Under the pieces are notes generated by a model. That model was given only the letters and a program-made list of their open reading frames with translations, searched no databases and was not told where the DNA came from. A DNA stretch of 64,000 nucleotides from Acanthosepion lycidas (lineage: Eukaryota; Mollusca; Cephalopoda; Sepiida; Sepiidae). Where the stretch lies: positions 86,502,864 through 86,566,863 of the forward strand of contig OZ010596.1 in the NCBI GenBank assembly GCA_963932145.1, given 5' to 3'. Shown here piece by piece: positions 21,400 to 31,544 of this stretch; position 1 is the first letter of the stretch; each line of letters opens with the position of its first letter. A program made the translations under genes and the position numbers.

Positions 21400-21660
21400 T
21401 CAGAGGAGGCACAGTAGAGTAATGGATTGTAGCTCAGATTGAGGGATCAAAGAGTCATGTTCAAATTCCAGTCAAGTTCATTACATTCAATTATGTACTA
21501 ATACCCTTTTGAAAGGTAAGACTCCAACTCTTCTCACCACTACTTATGGGTAAATAGTAGGACAGACTAGGTTCTATAGCCTTGGATGGCAACTGATCTA
21601 GGAGATGGAAAACTCTGAATTCAAAACTATATGTAGCAAAGCATATACTATGCAGCTAAG
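21400..21660 (+). repeat. tRNA-derived SINE, family A, copy 2
   Basis: Near full-length plus-strand copy: head GCACAGTAGAGTAATGGATT, B-box-like TGTTCAAATTCCAG, body with TAAATAGTAGGACAGACTAG and GATGGCAACTG, end GAATTCAAAACT. Confidence 0.8.
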
Positions 21661-21784
21661 GAAACAATCATTCACATTGACTTGATGATCCCAATTTCAG
21701 TCAACTACAGTAAAGTCAGAAAATATTTCTGGATCATATGAATTTGGGGAGGGGGGATAATAATTATTTATTGATACAAGTCCT

Positions 21785-21910
21785 ACTAATTAACCTATAG
21801 TTGGGGAGAAAAAGATGGATTCATACCTTTCCCAAGGGTATTCACACATAAGTGAATATAAGAAGATATATAAGGAGATTTGAGCTGGGATCTGCAAGAA
21901 CTAGTGCCCT
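21785..21910 (-). repeat. SINE family A, truncated
   Basis: Contains GATGGATTCATACCTTTCCC and AAGGGTATTCACACATAAG, matching the antisense middle of family A; its B-box region has decayed. Confidence 0.6.
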
Positions 21911-23425
21911 AGAGATTTAAATTCTCTTCTTGATGTTAAATATAAGTGTGCTTTTTCTTTTCTCTAAAACTTTATTATTGCACACATGTTTGGTCCATGG
22001 TATTTTCAGCATATCCTTGTGTAGAATCATACTTATGTTGCTTTAGGAGTCATAAAAATGCCTTCTTTTCCTTTTATCCAGATGATTTTTATTAAAAATC
22101 CACATGTAAAAAAACAGCTAGAAATAATGAAAGCCTTAAGAAGAAGAAAAAGGCAGCACTCAATATCAACTATGAACATGGCCACATGCTGACCAAGTTT
22201 GCAAAATAAAAAAGGTTTCAATTACTATAGATACACAGATATAAAAATCGACATATTCAGTTAAAAAAAATCCTTGATAATAGTAATAGAACCTTCTTTG
22301 ATGAATTACATCTTAACATCAAGAAACTAATTAGAGAAGTGGAAAGGATCAATATAAAAATAAGTAGACACAATATGTCTATATTATTCAATGAAACATG
22401 TTTGAATGGAGATATGCTGCCCATATATCATTTATGCTTTGCATATTAAAGAGATTTTTTATTTGGTAAAAAAAAAAAAACTATGAAAAAAATCTAGTTC
22501 AAACAAATGTTTGAGGTAATGTTTAATTTATAAGGCCAAGAGCACACAACAAAGAGAGACGACACAAGCTGAGTTTAAAATATACAGATGATAAATTTAT
22601 TAACACACAAAAAAATGAAAGAATTACACAAATTAAGTTCTTTTAGTACCAAATGATGTCCAATAACATGTATGTACAAATAATTACTGCAAATAAAATA
22701 TGCCTCCTCTTTTCCAATAAAAATTACTAGGTTCCCAGAAATGGTAAACAACATAAAAATGAATGAAAAAAGGGGAAAAAGTATTTCTCTGAATAATTTT
22801 CAAAGTATAATATAATGTTTGAAGTCCACGGTAACAGTGAAGAACAGATCAATCAGACCAACCAAAGAATTTTCCTTTGATGAGAGAGTTACTTTGATGT
22901 TCCTTTCAAATTCTTGTCTGGTGGTCACCAAATTTCTTCTGTGTTGTTTTTTCCTTGACTAGGTCGACCTGGGTTTATGCAGCAGCTGTTCATTGACTCC
23001 TTGAATTCAATTTTGCTTCTGCTTTTATTCACCAAGATAGGCTCCAGATTTGCTTCTCAGAATTTGGAGGGAAACTTTTTGATTGTTTCCAAATGAAAAC
23101 CAAATGCATTTATTTTCCTACAAATCGAAATGGTCTAAAAATATTTTTGAATCCAAAAGTTTAAGCAAGAGCCTAACACGGCATCTGTTTTTTCTCAGAA
23201 AGGCAGATGATACACGCTCAAGCAGCATAAATTTCTTATAATATGAAAGTAAAGTAAGCAAATACAGGCCTACAAGTAGAAGTGCATTCCTTAAAAGGTT
23301 ATTTGAAGCATGCATGGCTCTGAAGATCTCTATGGTTTAGAGCAGTTTAAAATAATAGTTGTTTCCCCTAAAAAAGTGAAGGCAAGTTCAGCTCCTATGG
23401 GAGGGATACATTTTCTTTATTAAGA
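21911..23425. other. Unassigned AT-rich sequence, about 1.5 kb
   Basis: The longest quiet stretch in the first half. No open frame of substance, tandem repeat or recognised transposon. A slightly less AT-rich part lies at 22860-23060. Confidence 0.4.
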
Positions 23426-23429
23426 TTCT

Positions 23430-23660
23430 TGAATGCACATGCTAGTAAATGCAATTCATATTATTTGAAACTAAGTAAGAAAAAAAAAAAACAATATAAA
23501 GAAGGCATGGGCAGTAGAACGAGAGCAGTCTACCCTCATACACTAAATAAAGATTTAATTTCAGAATTCCTTGTAGATTGTCGATATATGATGAAGGCTA
23601 AAGGACACAATGATGAAATGTGTATAACAATAACAAAGATGAGGACAATAGTCTAAATGT
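23430..23660 (+). repeat. Dispersed repeat related to the 44.6 kb SINE tail
   Basis: Ends in ATAACAATAACAAAGATGAG and ACAATAGTCTAAATGTAAT, words shared with 7130-7160 and 44880-44930. Confidence 0.5.
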
Positions 23661-24149
23661 AATTACTTGATCATGCTGTTTGAATATATTCTTTAACTAT
23701 CAAAACGGATATTCTGTTAGATTTGCAGTTTAAGGTCTGGCTTGGGAAAACTGATTACAGTGTATTCATTGGCAAAACAAAGCTGGTAATTGCCCTGGTT
23801 CTAATCAGAGTTTGAAAGAACCGTTTTCATAATGATCCTATTACAGTCTTTATCTTTAGACATAATGTTATGAATACTTAAGTTCCAAGTGGCTATTTGA
23901 TGGTCACTCTGGGCTTGTTTCCTACCCCGTTCTTGTCCTTAATGACACCCTCATGAATTAAAGATTGACAAGACAAACTGGTGCTTATCTTGTGAAGCAG
24001 TTCAGCTGCTGCTTCTAGTTAAATTCATTCTATGTCCATTCTTGTCAAGCAATTTCCCTGAATTGGTGTCATAAATGATGACAATAAATATTTTTACATC
24101 GTTTTCTTTATTTTATCCATTAAAAAGGCAGTTTCCCCTTATGACTGTT

Positions 24150-24480
24150 TACTTTTTTTTTTTTACAGTGAGGTTCCCCCTGTACAAGGCCCGTGGTCTA
24201 CTCAAGGTAGAGGGTTATACTAAGAGAGAGTTTATATGGATAGGAGGAGAAGATACCAGTTAACCCTAGACTTGAACAGGTTATGATAGTATTGATGGGG
24301 AAAACATCCTCATGAGAAGAAACAGTTTGAGTGAAATTTATTTCTAACTGATGGAATACAGAAGGAATGTGGGTGGTTTTCTACAATGTCACTGGCATAG
24401 CAGGTCCTAGCTGTGAGGGTTAGGATTGTAGGCATGAGAGTGCCATTTAGTATAATTAGTCTGAAGGGGAATATAATTAC
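24150..24480 (-). mobile_element. Degenerate LINE C-terminus, second family
   Basis: Shares its arrangement with 62490-62830: CTCAAGGTAGAGGGTTATA, AGTTTATATGGATAGGAGG, GATGGAATACAGAAGGAATG, GGCATAGCAGGTCCTAGC. On the minus strand the better-kept copy at 62.5 kb has a Leu-Trp-Asn-Arg-Phe-Pro segment, as in the conserved LWNSLP block near the C-terminus of many LINEs. This copy is more decayed. Confidence 0.5.
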
Positions 24481-24499
24481 TTTCTTTTCTTATTATGCA

Positions 24500-25215
24500 G
24501 TAAAATTGGAGTTAATGAACCTCCCTACAGTGGTAGGATGTAACACGTGGTTCGTTTAATCTGGGGTGCTCATATGTATATGTACAGACCAAAGACAAAA
24601 ACTGCTCTGTCTCTGGAACCACTCTCACACAGTATTTACCAACCTTCTCTCATTAGTGAAGCAAGGCAGTGTTGGGATCCTGGTACAAGGATTTTGTCAT
24701 TACTTAGAGAGGAATAGTACAAATACTAAACTTCAAAAAGTGCTGAAGCGACTTACCTATCTATCTATGTGTTGTGTCATCAAGGTGAATGATACACAGA
24801 GAAGAATGAGTGCTTAATATATTTATTCAGCACCAATATCCGGTGCTAATGGATGCATATAAAAACACAGAACAATAAGTTACAAAACAATTAACAAGAC
24901 AACTTACAAGAAATAGAGGAGGGTGAAATACTGTATAGCCAAATGAAGATCAGGCTGAATACTAATCAGCTTAGTATCAACTTATTAATCAACTACTGAA
25001 ATCCTTAATCATAGACTATTTAAGGCTATGAGCCAGTCCATCTGGTAGAGTGCTGAAGGGGTGCTAGCTACTTTACAACATTACGATAACAGGTTCTGAT
25101 ACAAATTCTGAGTACCATACATGCAGGCAAAGGACAAAAACCAACTGCAATCATTATTACACTGGTGTCAGTATCCACCACCTCTTCCTTTTTTAGTGCA
25201 TTGAGAAAGGTGTTG
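24500..25215. other. Unassigned stretch
   Basis: Composition is more balanced at 24560-24830, suggesting a decayed element, but I could not name it. No convincing gene. Confidence 0.35.
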
Positions 25216-25224
25216 CATTTTAAC

Positions 25225-25790
25225 AGTGGACAGAAAGTGCAACACTAAAATCTGAAGGCACATTGGGATAGTGAAAAATGCTTTGCAAAAGCTAAGCAAA
25301 GTATTAAGATATAGAAACATTTTGTTAAAAACAAAGAAAAGAGTACTGACTTGCTATGTAATATCAGTCCTCCTATATGGCACTGAATGCTGGACAGACT
25401 CCTCAAAGATGAAGAAGAGATTTGAACCAACAGAAATTTGCTTCCCCAGAATGATGCTGGGAATACCATGTGGGCAACAATGAAGATTTAAGGAAAATGA
25501 AATCAAAACTGATGCTTATACTTAGAATCAGAACGAGATTGTTTAGATTTTTAGAGCACATAATGAGGAAAGAAAGCTTGGAGAATCTAATGCACAAAAC
25601 AAGAGGAGTGGCAGAAAGCAGCAAGTAACCTACCTAATGTTCTTGTCTAAATGAATTGCAGAACAGTGATTTGGAGAGATAACAAAAAGACAAACTTTAG
25701 TGAGAACTACAAAGAATAGAAAGTTTTGAAGTGCCATGATAAATCATGTCCTAAACAGACATAGCACATAGCAGAAGAAGAAAGGAAGAA
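25225..25790 (+). mobile_element. RTE-type LINE fragment, C-terminal half
   Basis: A 70-codon open part reads KNALQKLSKVLRYRNILLKT then KKRVLTCYVISVLLYGTECW, followed by degenerate M-L-G-I-P and E-R-L-F-R-F-L-like parts. This is the thumb/C-terminal region of the RTE family; the YADD core is absent. It ends near 25790 with AGTTTTGAAGTGCCATGA, like the copies at 13.6 and 17.8 kb. Confidence 0.88.
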
Positions 25791-25929
25791 TTATCATTTT
25801 TACTTCAACTTAAATTAAGATATTCAAACCAGAATCTACAATGGTCTTCTAAAATCATCTAAAACTACTATTACTGTATAATTAGTTCAATCTGTATTGA
25901 GTAATTCAAATTTGTAGTCTAAAGTCTAA

Positions 25930-26050
25930 ATTTGGGCACCAAAAATAGAGTAATGGTTAACGAGCTTCTCTTGAAGATAATTATAACTCATGAATAGGGT
26001 GCCTTACAGTTATCACTATGTGTCAACTTAAGCTTAGTTACACTCAAATA
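25930..26050 (+). repeat. SINE family C, degenerate copy
   Basis: AGAGTAATGGTTAACGAGCT resembles the family C A-box block, and TAAGCTTAGTTAC its tail. Confidence 0.4.
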
Positions 26051-26234
26051 TAGAGAGTTTTATTATTCTAATACCCTGTCCTTTCAGGAAGTAGGGGATC
26101 ATGAATCTCTACATAGTTGTTACTTTTATTATCTGAAAATTATCAGGAATTTTTATGTAAGGTAGCAGAATGGTTTCCCATTATTTTCTCCCCAAATTCC
26201 TTATCTTAGGAAAGATAATGTAGTGGTTTACTGT

Positions 26235-26375
26235 TGCTATGGATGCACATGCATGCAAACATACATTATGGAAAAATTTGCACCAACGAAAAATGCATAT
26301 AAACAAGAAAAAATTAGAAATATAAGTAGTCAATTGCTGATACTACCTAATGAGTGAATGGAGTGATTTCTTGTT
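26235..26375 (+). repeat. Dispersed repeat, copy 1 (partner at 27845)
   Basis: CAAACATACATTATGGAAAA, AAATGCATATAAACAAGAAA and AGTCAATTGCTGATACTACC occur in the same order at 27845-28010. Confidence 0.75.
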
Positions 26376-26579
26376 TTTATTATCTGTGACTTCAGAAAGA
26401 TAGTGGAGTGGTTTCCTATTTCCTTTTCCACAAATTCCTTTTCTTTATTATCTGTGACTTGCCATGACTTCTTGGGAATTATAGTGGAGTAGTTTCCTGT
26501 AATCTCTTCCTTGGTTTGAAACTCAAAGTTTTCTTTCTCTTAGTTTGTCTGACATCCAATGCTAGATAACTCAGTCTAC

Positions 26580-26720
26580 CTGGCTATTTTAACCTAGATC
26601 TGGGATTAGAAGAGATGGATTCATGCCTTTTCCATAAATATTAGTGTGAAATTGAGTCTCAAAAGAGCTTGAACACTGCTTGCCAATTCTCCTTTCTATG
26701 CTGATAACCACTATGCTACC
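26580..26720 (-). repeat. SINE family A, truncated
   Basis: GATGGATTCATGCCTTTTCC and the antisense head region near TAACCACTATGCTACC match family A. Confidence 0.55.
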
Positions 26721-27272
26721 TTCACATCCATCATTATATGAAGAGTAATTGTCTCAAATTTAAAACTGATGGTATCTCCTTAGTGAAGTAATTGGTCATT
26801 AGATATTCCATGACAGGCAAAAATACTTCCAATTCTACTAGCAAATACTTGGACATATAAAATGGTTGAAGAATAATAAAAGGTGGATTGACGCTCATGA
26901 ATTAGAAGTGTGGGGCTACACAGAGAGATAGAATGACTTAAATATCAGTGACCTGGTAGGAATAGTGTGTTACAATCTTCCCAACTTAAAACTCTGCTTG
27001 TATGTCGGATAAATATTAAAGAAATTCTATCATAAATTCCCAAGCATTTATAATTAACTTTCTTTCTGATTTTCAATGCATTCCACAATGAAATCATTTA
27101 TATTGCATTTTTATAGTAAAATATGCTTTCATATTCTACATGAAATAACTCGTAGAAATTCATGCAAAACATGCTAGAAATAACTTGCAAAAATTCCTCA
27201 CCAATAGCAATTGTTTAATCCTAACTTTCAATATACATCATACAGTCACTCAACTGTTTCTATTGTCTGATT

Positions 27273-27498
27273 ATATATAATTATTTATTTAAAAATATGA
27301 TTCCATCACTACATAAGAATTCTCATGTTTCAAAACAAGAGCCAAAAACTTCAATATAATTATTTGAATTAAATTGAATTAAAGTACCAGGTTAATTCAA
27401 TTTAATTCAAATAATTATACTGAAGTTTTCGGCTCTTGTTTTGAAATATGAGAACTCTTATGTAGTGATGGAATCATATTTTTAAATATATAATTATA
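27273..27498. mobile_element. Long palindrome, foldback/MITE-like
   Basis: Arms of about 110 bp (27273-27382 and 27390-27498) pair almost throughout: GATTCCATCACTACATAAGA with TCTTATGTAGTGATGGAATC, CAAAACAAGAGCC with GGCTCTTGTTTTG, and AATTATTTGAATTAAATTG with its complement. The loop is only a few bases. No coding frame. Confidence 0.9.
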
Positions 27499-27603
27499 TT
27501 TATGCTCCACTTTTGCATCGAGCACTATTTTTTAAAAATAATAACAAAAACACTAAAGAACTTTGGATTATTTACCTAACGAGTTCTTTCCTATTTTCTA
27601 TAT

Positions 27604-27610
<7 letters not shown>

Positions 27611-27685
<75 letters not shown>
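27611..27685. repeat. (CA)n/(TA)n compound microsatellite
   Basis: CA run passing into TA run. Confidence 0.95.
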
Positions 27686-27690
<5 letters not shown>

Positions 27691-27791
27691 TTTAATAAAA
27701 AATTATAACATAAATATGTTATAAAATCACTACAAAAATAGCCATTTTGTTTCAACACTTCTGGTGTCTTATCAAGTGATGGTGTTAAATC

Positions 27792-27794
<3 letters not shown>

Positions 27795-27843
<49 letters not shown>
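27795..27843. repeat. (TA)n microsatellite
   Basis: Perfect TA run. Confidence 0.95.
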
Positions 27844-27844
<1 letters not shown>

Positions 27845-27845
<1 letters not shown>

Positions 27846-28055
27846 GTGCATGGATTCACATGCACACAAACATACATTATGGAAAAAAAATCTTGTACCA
27901 ATGAAAAGTGCATATAAACAAGAAAAATTGATAAGTATAAGCAGTCAATTGCTGATACTACCTGATGAGTGGATGGAGTGATTCCTGGAGTGTCCATCTA
28001 TGAAATTCTGGAGTTGAGTTGATAACACATCAATCAGCTAAAGGAAAAACCTTTT
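27845..28055 (+). repeat. Dispersed repeat, copy 2, with hammerhead-like words
   Basis: Matches 26235-26375 and extends further. Inside it CTGATGA (27962-27968) and GAAA (28002-28005) flank a potential stem, TGGATGG (27970-27976) with CCATCTA (27994-28000). Base 15.2 of the hammerhead consensus is T rather than C, and no good stem I was found, so this is only suggestive. Confidence 0.5.
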
Positions 28056-28065
28056 ACTTGCATTG

Positions 28066-28068
<3 letters not shown>

Positions 28069-28110
<42 letters not shown>

Positions 28111-28136
28111 CCATATATTTATATATATATATGCAC

Positions 28137-28165
<29 letters not shown>
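28069..28165. repeat. (TA)n tracts with GCACCC interruptions
   Basis: Three TA runs separated by two GCACCCATAT words. Confidence 0.93.
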
Positions 28166-28170
<5 letters not shown>

Positions 28171-28486
28171 ATATATATAATAATACAGTTATTATTAGCC
28201 AACACGTTTCGTCCAGTGTGCACTTTTTCAAGGTAAAAACGAAATGAATTTATTGAAAAATTTTACATTTGACAAAATGTGTCGACTACTAATAAAGTTT
28301 TCCTATTGTCTTTTACCTTTATACATATTGTCTTTTTCTACAGGTTAACTTTGAGAAATTATATATATATAATAAATGATAAAAATAAAGTTATGCTATA
28401 GTCATCTGATGGACTCAAGATTGCTTACAAGCATGAAACAGAGTCACTGCTTGGTGTTGACCTCAGTGTCCACTTTTATATATATA

Positions 28487-28710
28487 GAGGAGGCACAGTG
28501 GAGTAGTGGATAATGGCTCAGATTGAGTAACCAGAGAGCCAGGTTTGAATTCCAGTCAAATCCATTATATTCACTTACGTGCTAATACCCTTGTGAAAAG
28601 TATTAACCTTCTCCCTCCAGCTATGGGTAAATAGCAGGACAGACTGGGTTCCATAGCCTTGGATGGCAACTGGGCTAGGAGAAGAACAACTCTGAATTCA
28701 AAACCTGTGG
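28487..28710 (+). repeat. tRNA-derived SINE, family A, copy 3
   Basis: Best-kept head of the family: GGAGTAGTGGATAATGG (A-box-like) and GGTTTGAATTCCAG (B-box-like). The body has TAAATAGCAGGACAGACTGG and GATGGCAACTGGGC and ends GAATTCAAAACC. Confidence 0.85.
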
Positions 28711-28900
28711 GGGGGGGGCTTGTTTGGGGACCTTGTGGCATGGACTGCACCAGGTCTCTTTATTTGGCCTTTCAAAAAGTGTGGTTGGTTCTGCAACCTT
28801 CACCACTATAATCACATCATATGTGCTGGTGTTTGGCTGTCAATTCCTAGGAACTGAGCTGTTTGACCCTCATACATCAAATAGGATGGGAGAGTCCACC

Positions 28901-28902
<2 letters not shown>

Positions 28903-28962
<60 letters not shown>
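28903..28962. repeat. (TA)n microsatellite
   Basis: Long TA run with one CA interruption. Confidence 0.95.
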
Positions 28963-28966
<4 letters not shown>

Positions 28967-29004
28967 AATTAATTGATTTATTTTTAATGTAACACTTTTA
29001 TTAC

Positions 29005-29290
29005 TTCAAACATTATTATTTCCATCCTCTGTTAAAACATTACTCAGATATTTAAATTGTTGTACTTGTTTGATTTTGGCATCCACAATTTGTAATTTGT
29101 ATGGTGGGCTGTCCCTTTTGCTAACAATTGTGCATTCCATCTTCCTGAAACTGATGTTTAGTCCTTTCTTCTTGCTTTCCTTCACTGCCTTCTGTAGGCG
29201 TTCTTCTACTTTCCTTTCCGTGTCTGCTATGAAAACTGTATCATCTGCATATCTTATGTTTCTTATTACTCTAAACATTATTATGTTCAG
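29005..29290 (-). pseudogene. RTE-type LINE reverse transcriptase core fragment
   Basis: A 90-codon minus-strand frame contains NIRYADDTVFIADTERK, the RT catalytic box with both Asp residues, then LQKAVKESKKKGLNISFRK, CTIVSKR and IKQVQQFKYLSNVLTEDG. These are the palm and downstream blocks of RTE-clade reverse transcriptase. Open, but 5' and 3' truncated. A second, adjacent copy lies at 29395-29655. Confidence 0.93.
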
Positions 29291-29394
29291 TCTAAGTTAT
29301 CCTCAGCATCCTTCTGTAGAGCAACATTTAGCTTTTGGAATGCAACTTTGGCTATTGAAATACCCCTTCAGATTTCACTGTCGCATTTTCGTTC

Positions 29395-29655
29395 TCTGTT
29401 AAAATACTTCCCAGATATTTAAATTATTGGACTTTTTGTTTTTGGCAAACCCAATTTGTAATTTTCATGTTGGACTGTTCTCTTTTGCTAACAACCATGC
29501 ATTTCTGTCTTCTAGCAGTTAATGTTTAGTCCTTTCTTCTTGCTTTCCTTCACTGCCTTCTGTAGGCGTTCTTGTACTTTCCTTTCCGTGTCTGCTATGA
29601 AAACTGTATCATCTGCATATCTTATGTTTCTTATTACTCTAAACATTATTATAGT
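29395..29655 (-). pseudogene. Second RTE-type RT core fragment
   Basis: Covers the same part of the protein as 29005-29290. The segment 29529-29652, which includes the YADD box, differs from 29161-29284 by one base as far as I can see. The rest (29395-29528) differs at many places and has lost the frame. Confidence 0.88.
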
Positions 29656-29991
29656 GGGTATTTAATAACTGCAATAGATGCCCCATTTTTGTTTAATAAA
29701 AAATGTCTATCACTGGGCTATTTTGTGGCTATCTGCATTTGATCTTTACCAAGATTTCTTTAATAGTTTCAACCACTTTCAGCCATTCTCTGGTCATCAA
29801 CAGGAAAAAAATATGCTATTTACATCATTTATACTTAGACTGATGTCGTTATTTTTGTTGTAATTGTCATATTTTGGTTGTTGTGCCATCCAGTCTTTAT
29901 ATTTTGATTCAGAGTTTGCATTCACCTCTTTCTTTCAGGTCACATGTTCACTTTCTTGTACAATTCATCTTTCTGTCTCTGTCTCTCTCTC

Positions 29992-29994
<3 letters not shown>

Positions 29995-30053
<59 letters not shown>
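29995..30053. repeat. (TA)n microsatellite
   Basis: TA run that ends at the left tip of the Tc1-like element. Confidence 0.95.
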
Positions 30054-30057
<4 letters not shown>

Positions 30058-30682
30058 GGGTGTAACAGCAAAATTGTCTAAATCACGTAACAGCATATTT
30101 ATCCATCCCACAAAATTTTTAATACCTAAAAGAAAAAAACACAAAACTAATTAAGTTTCTTTTTTCCAGGTTTTGAGATAAGATGTCTAGCCATCTTGAC
30201 ACCATTTGTTGTAACAATCACTGAAAAACCCTTTGAGTTATTCAGCTAGGAAGAGGTTAAAATCATTTTGTGTTAGCTCCATTGTCCTCCCAAATGAGCA
30301 ATGGTGAGAGGAAAATGATCATTCAGACTTTCAGTAATGGTATCAACATTCACACTCTGACTTCCATCTTCAAGGTCCATTCGCAAACCATCAAGAGAAT
30401 GGTGAATAAGTTCAAAAAAGAGGGAACAGTAAATAGGAAAACTGGATCAGGAGGTCACAACAGAAAGAGGGATCATCATTTCAACTTAGAGCTAAAGAGA
30501 TCAATTAGAAAAGATCCAACTCAATCCATAAAACATTTGGCATGTGAGAGAAGAATTTCACCTATGACAGCCCAAATAGAAGTGAAAAAAGACCTGTGAG
30601 GCACCTAATTACTCCAGGACAAAGTTAGAAGGTTAGAGAGGGCAGAGATCATCTTGAATAAGTTGGAAAATGATCCTGAAAT

Positions 30683-30734
<52 letters not shown>

Positions 30735-30895
30735 ATATATGTATGTATTTGAACTATTCTTATTGCTCAATGTAGAGTTCAGTAGTGTTGTAAAAACTTT
30801 GGAGAATTCTAAGATACAACAGTTCAAAGCTTAATCTAACAAATGGACAATTTTGCTTGTACACGATTTAGACACACTTGCTGTTACAGCCAGTA
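30054..30895 (+). mobile_element. Tc1/mariner-type element, internally deleted
   Basis: The left end CCGGGTGTAACAGCAAAATT and the inverted right end (GCTGTTACAGCCAG on the plus strand) pair over about 45 bp with differences. Both ends abut TA repeats, fitting TA target use. The N-terminal transposase part is kept (30270-30599). The DDE catalytic region is missing; a (TA)n tract (30686-30731) stands where sequence has been lost. Degenerate C-terminal words follow before the right end. Confidence 0.85.
30270..30599 (+). pseudogene. Tc1-type transposase N-terminal DNA-binding part
   Basis: A 109-codon frame has MSNGERKMIIQTFSNG (first helix), IFKVHSQTIKRMVNKFKKEG (helix-turn-helix recognition region) and a basic linker, RKTGSGGHNRKRDHHF, then a second helical region RSIRKDPTQSIKHLA. 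This is the bipartite DNA-binding domain of Tc1/mariner transposases that grips the terminal repeats. The frame ends before any catalytic Asp. About 110 residues remain of a usual 340-350. Confidence 0.87.
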
Positions 30896-31143
30896 TATAT
30901 ATATAGATATTCTTCTGCCAGTACAAGATGAGTTGGTATTACTATTATGCACAAAAGACAATGGTTACAAACTCAACATAAGAAAAAATTAATTCCGTTA
31001 AATAATATGTGGAAATAACCATTCTTTGCCTGATAAAGGTCACAAGACCCAAAACGTGTGTAACAAAAATATAGAAAATAAAGTATAATATATAAAAAAA
31101 TCTACATTATAACCAAAAATGCTTGCAGCCTCTTCTCTCTTTA

Positions 31144-31144
31144 A

Positions 31145-31178
<34 letters not shown>
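31144..31178. repeat. (TA)n microsatellite
   Basis: TA run bordering the left tail of the hammerhead-bearing inverted repeat. Confidence 0.93.
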
Positions 31179-31179
<1 letters not shown>

Positions 31180-31215
31180 TAATTGATTCATTGAGTCTGA
31201 TAGAAACCTCAGGAA

Positions 31216-31262
31216 GCACTGGATGTCCGTTTCGTCCTATATTTGGGACTCATCAGCAGTGC
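31216..31262 (-). ncRNA. Type I hammerhead ribozyme motif, left arm
   Basis: On the minus strand: stem I 5' side GCACTG, then CTGATGA, stem II GTCC/GGAC with an eight-base loop, GAAAC, a short GGAC stretch, ATC and stem I 3' side CAGTGC. Stem I is a perfect 6-bp helix and stem II 4 bp with the consensus G-C closing pair. Stem III is minimal: A-U, then C opposite A where a C-G pair is expected. Predicted cleavage follows ATC. The damaged stem III pair suggests weak or absent activity alone; a dimeric form might help, as for other hammerheads with tiny stem III. Confidence 0.85.
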
Positions 31263-31427
31263 GCATCCACTACCGAGAGAATCGAAACCCCGACAGTTAG
31301 GTTGGCAAGCGAACACTATACCAACTGCTCCGCCGGGCCTCGGTGACGAAGAGATTGCAAATCAGACTCTAAGAAGCGCCGCTCACTCCCACATTCCGTG
31401 GTGGAACTCAACTGAGATTCTCTCCAG

Positions 31428-31485
31428 CGGAGCAGTTGGTATAGTGTTCGCTTGCCAACCTAACTGTCAGGGTTTCGATTCCCTC
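31428..31485 (+). promoter_or_regulatory. Pol III-type A and B boxes in tRNA-like head
   Basis: GGAGCAGTTGGTATAG (A box) and GGGTTTCGATTCCC (B box) are spaced as in a tRNA gene and would direct transcription outward through the hammerhead. The anticodon position would be GCC (within CTTGCCAAC), so a tRNA-Gly-like origin is possible. No full acceptor stem is evident, so this is not a tRNA gene. A mirrored copy lies on the minus strand at about 31275-31332. Confidence 0.75.
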
Positions 31486-31497
31486 GGTAGTGGATGC

Positions 31498-31544
31498 GCA
31501 CTGCTGATGAGTCCCAAATATAGGACGAAACGGCCGTCCAAAGC
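31498..31544 (+). ncRNA. Type I hammerhead ribozyme motif, right arm
   Basis: Stem I 5' side GCACTG (31498-31503), CTGATGA (31504-31510), stem II GTCC/GGAC, GAAAC, then GGCC-like loop and GTC. Here the minimal stem III has the consensus C-G pair and the cleavage triplet is the optimal GTC. The 3' side of stem I reads CAAAGC instead of CAGTGC, breaking two of six pairs. Thus each arm has one defect and they are different defects. Confidence 0.85.

Noticed and set aside
27962-28006. Full hammerhead in the 27.9 kb repeat
   Set aside because: Core words and a 7-bp stem II-like pairing exist, but GAAAT replaces GAAAC, the loop is long and no stem I was found; kept only as a note on the repeat.
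31428-31500. Functional tRNA-Gly gene
   Set aside because: A and B boxes are present, but no complete acceptor stem or clean cloverleaf could be drawn and the sequence is part of an inverted repeat.
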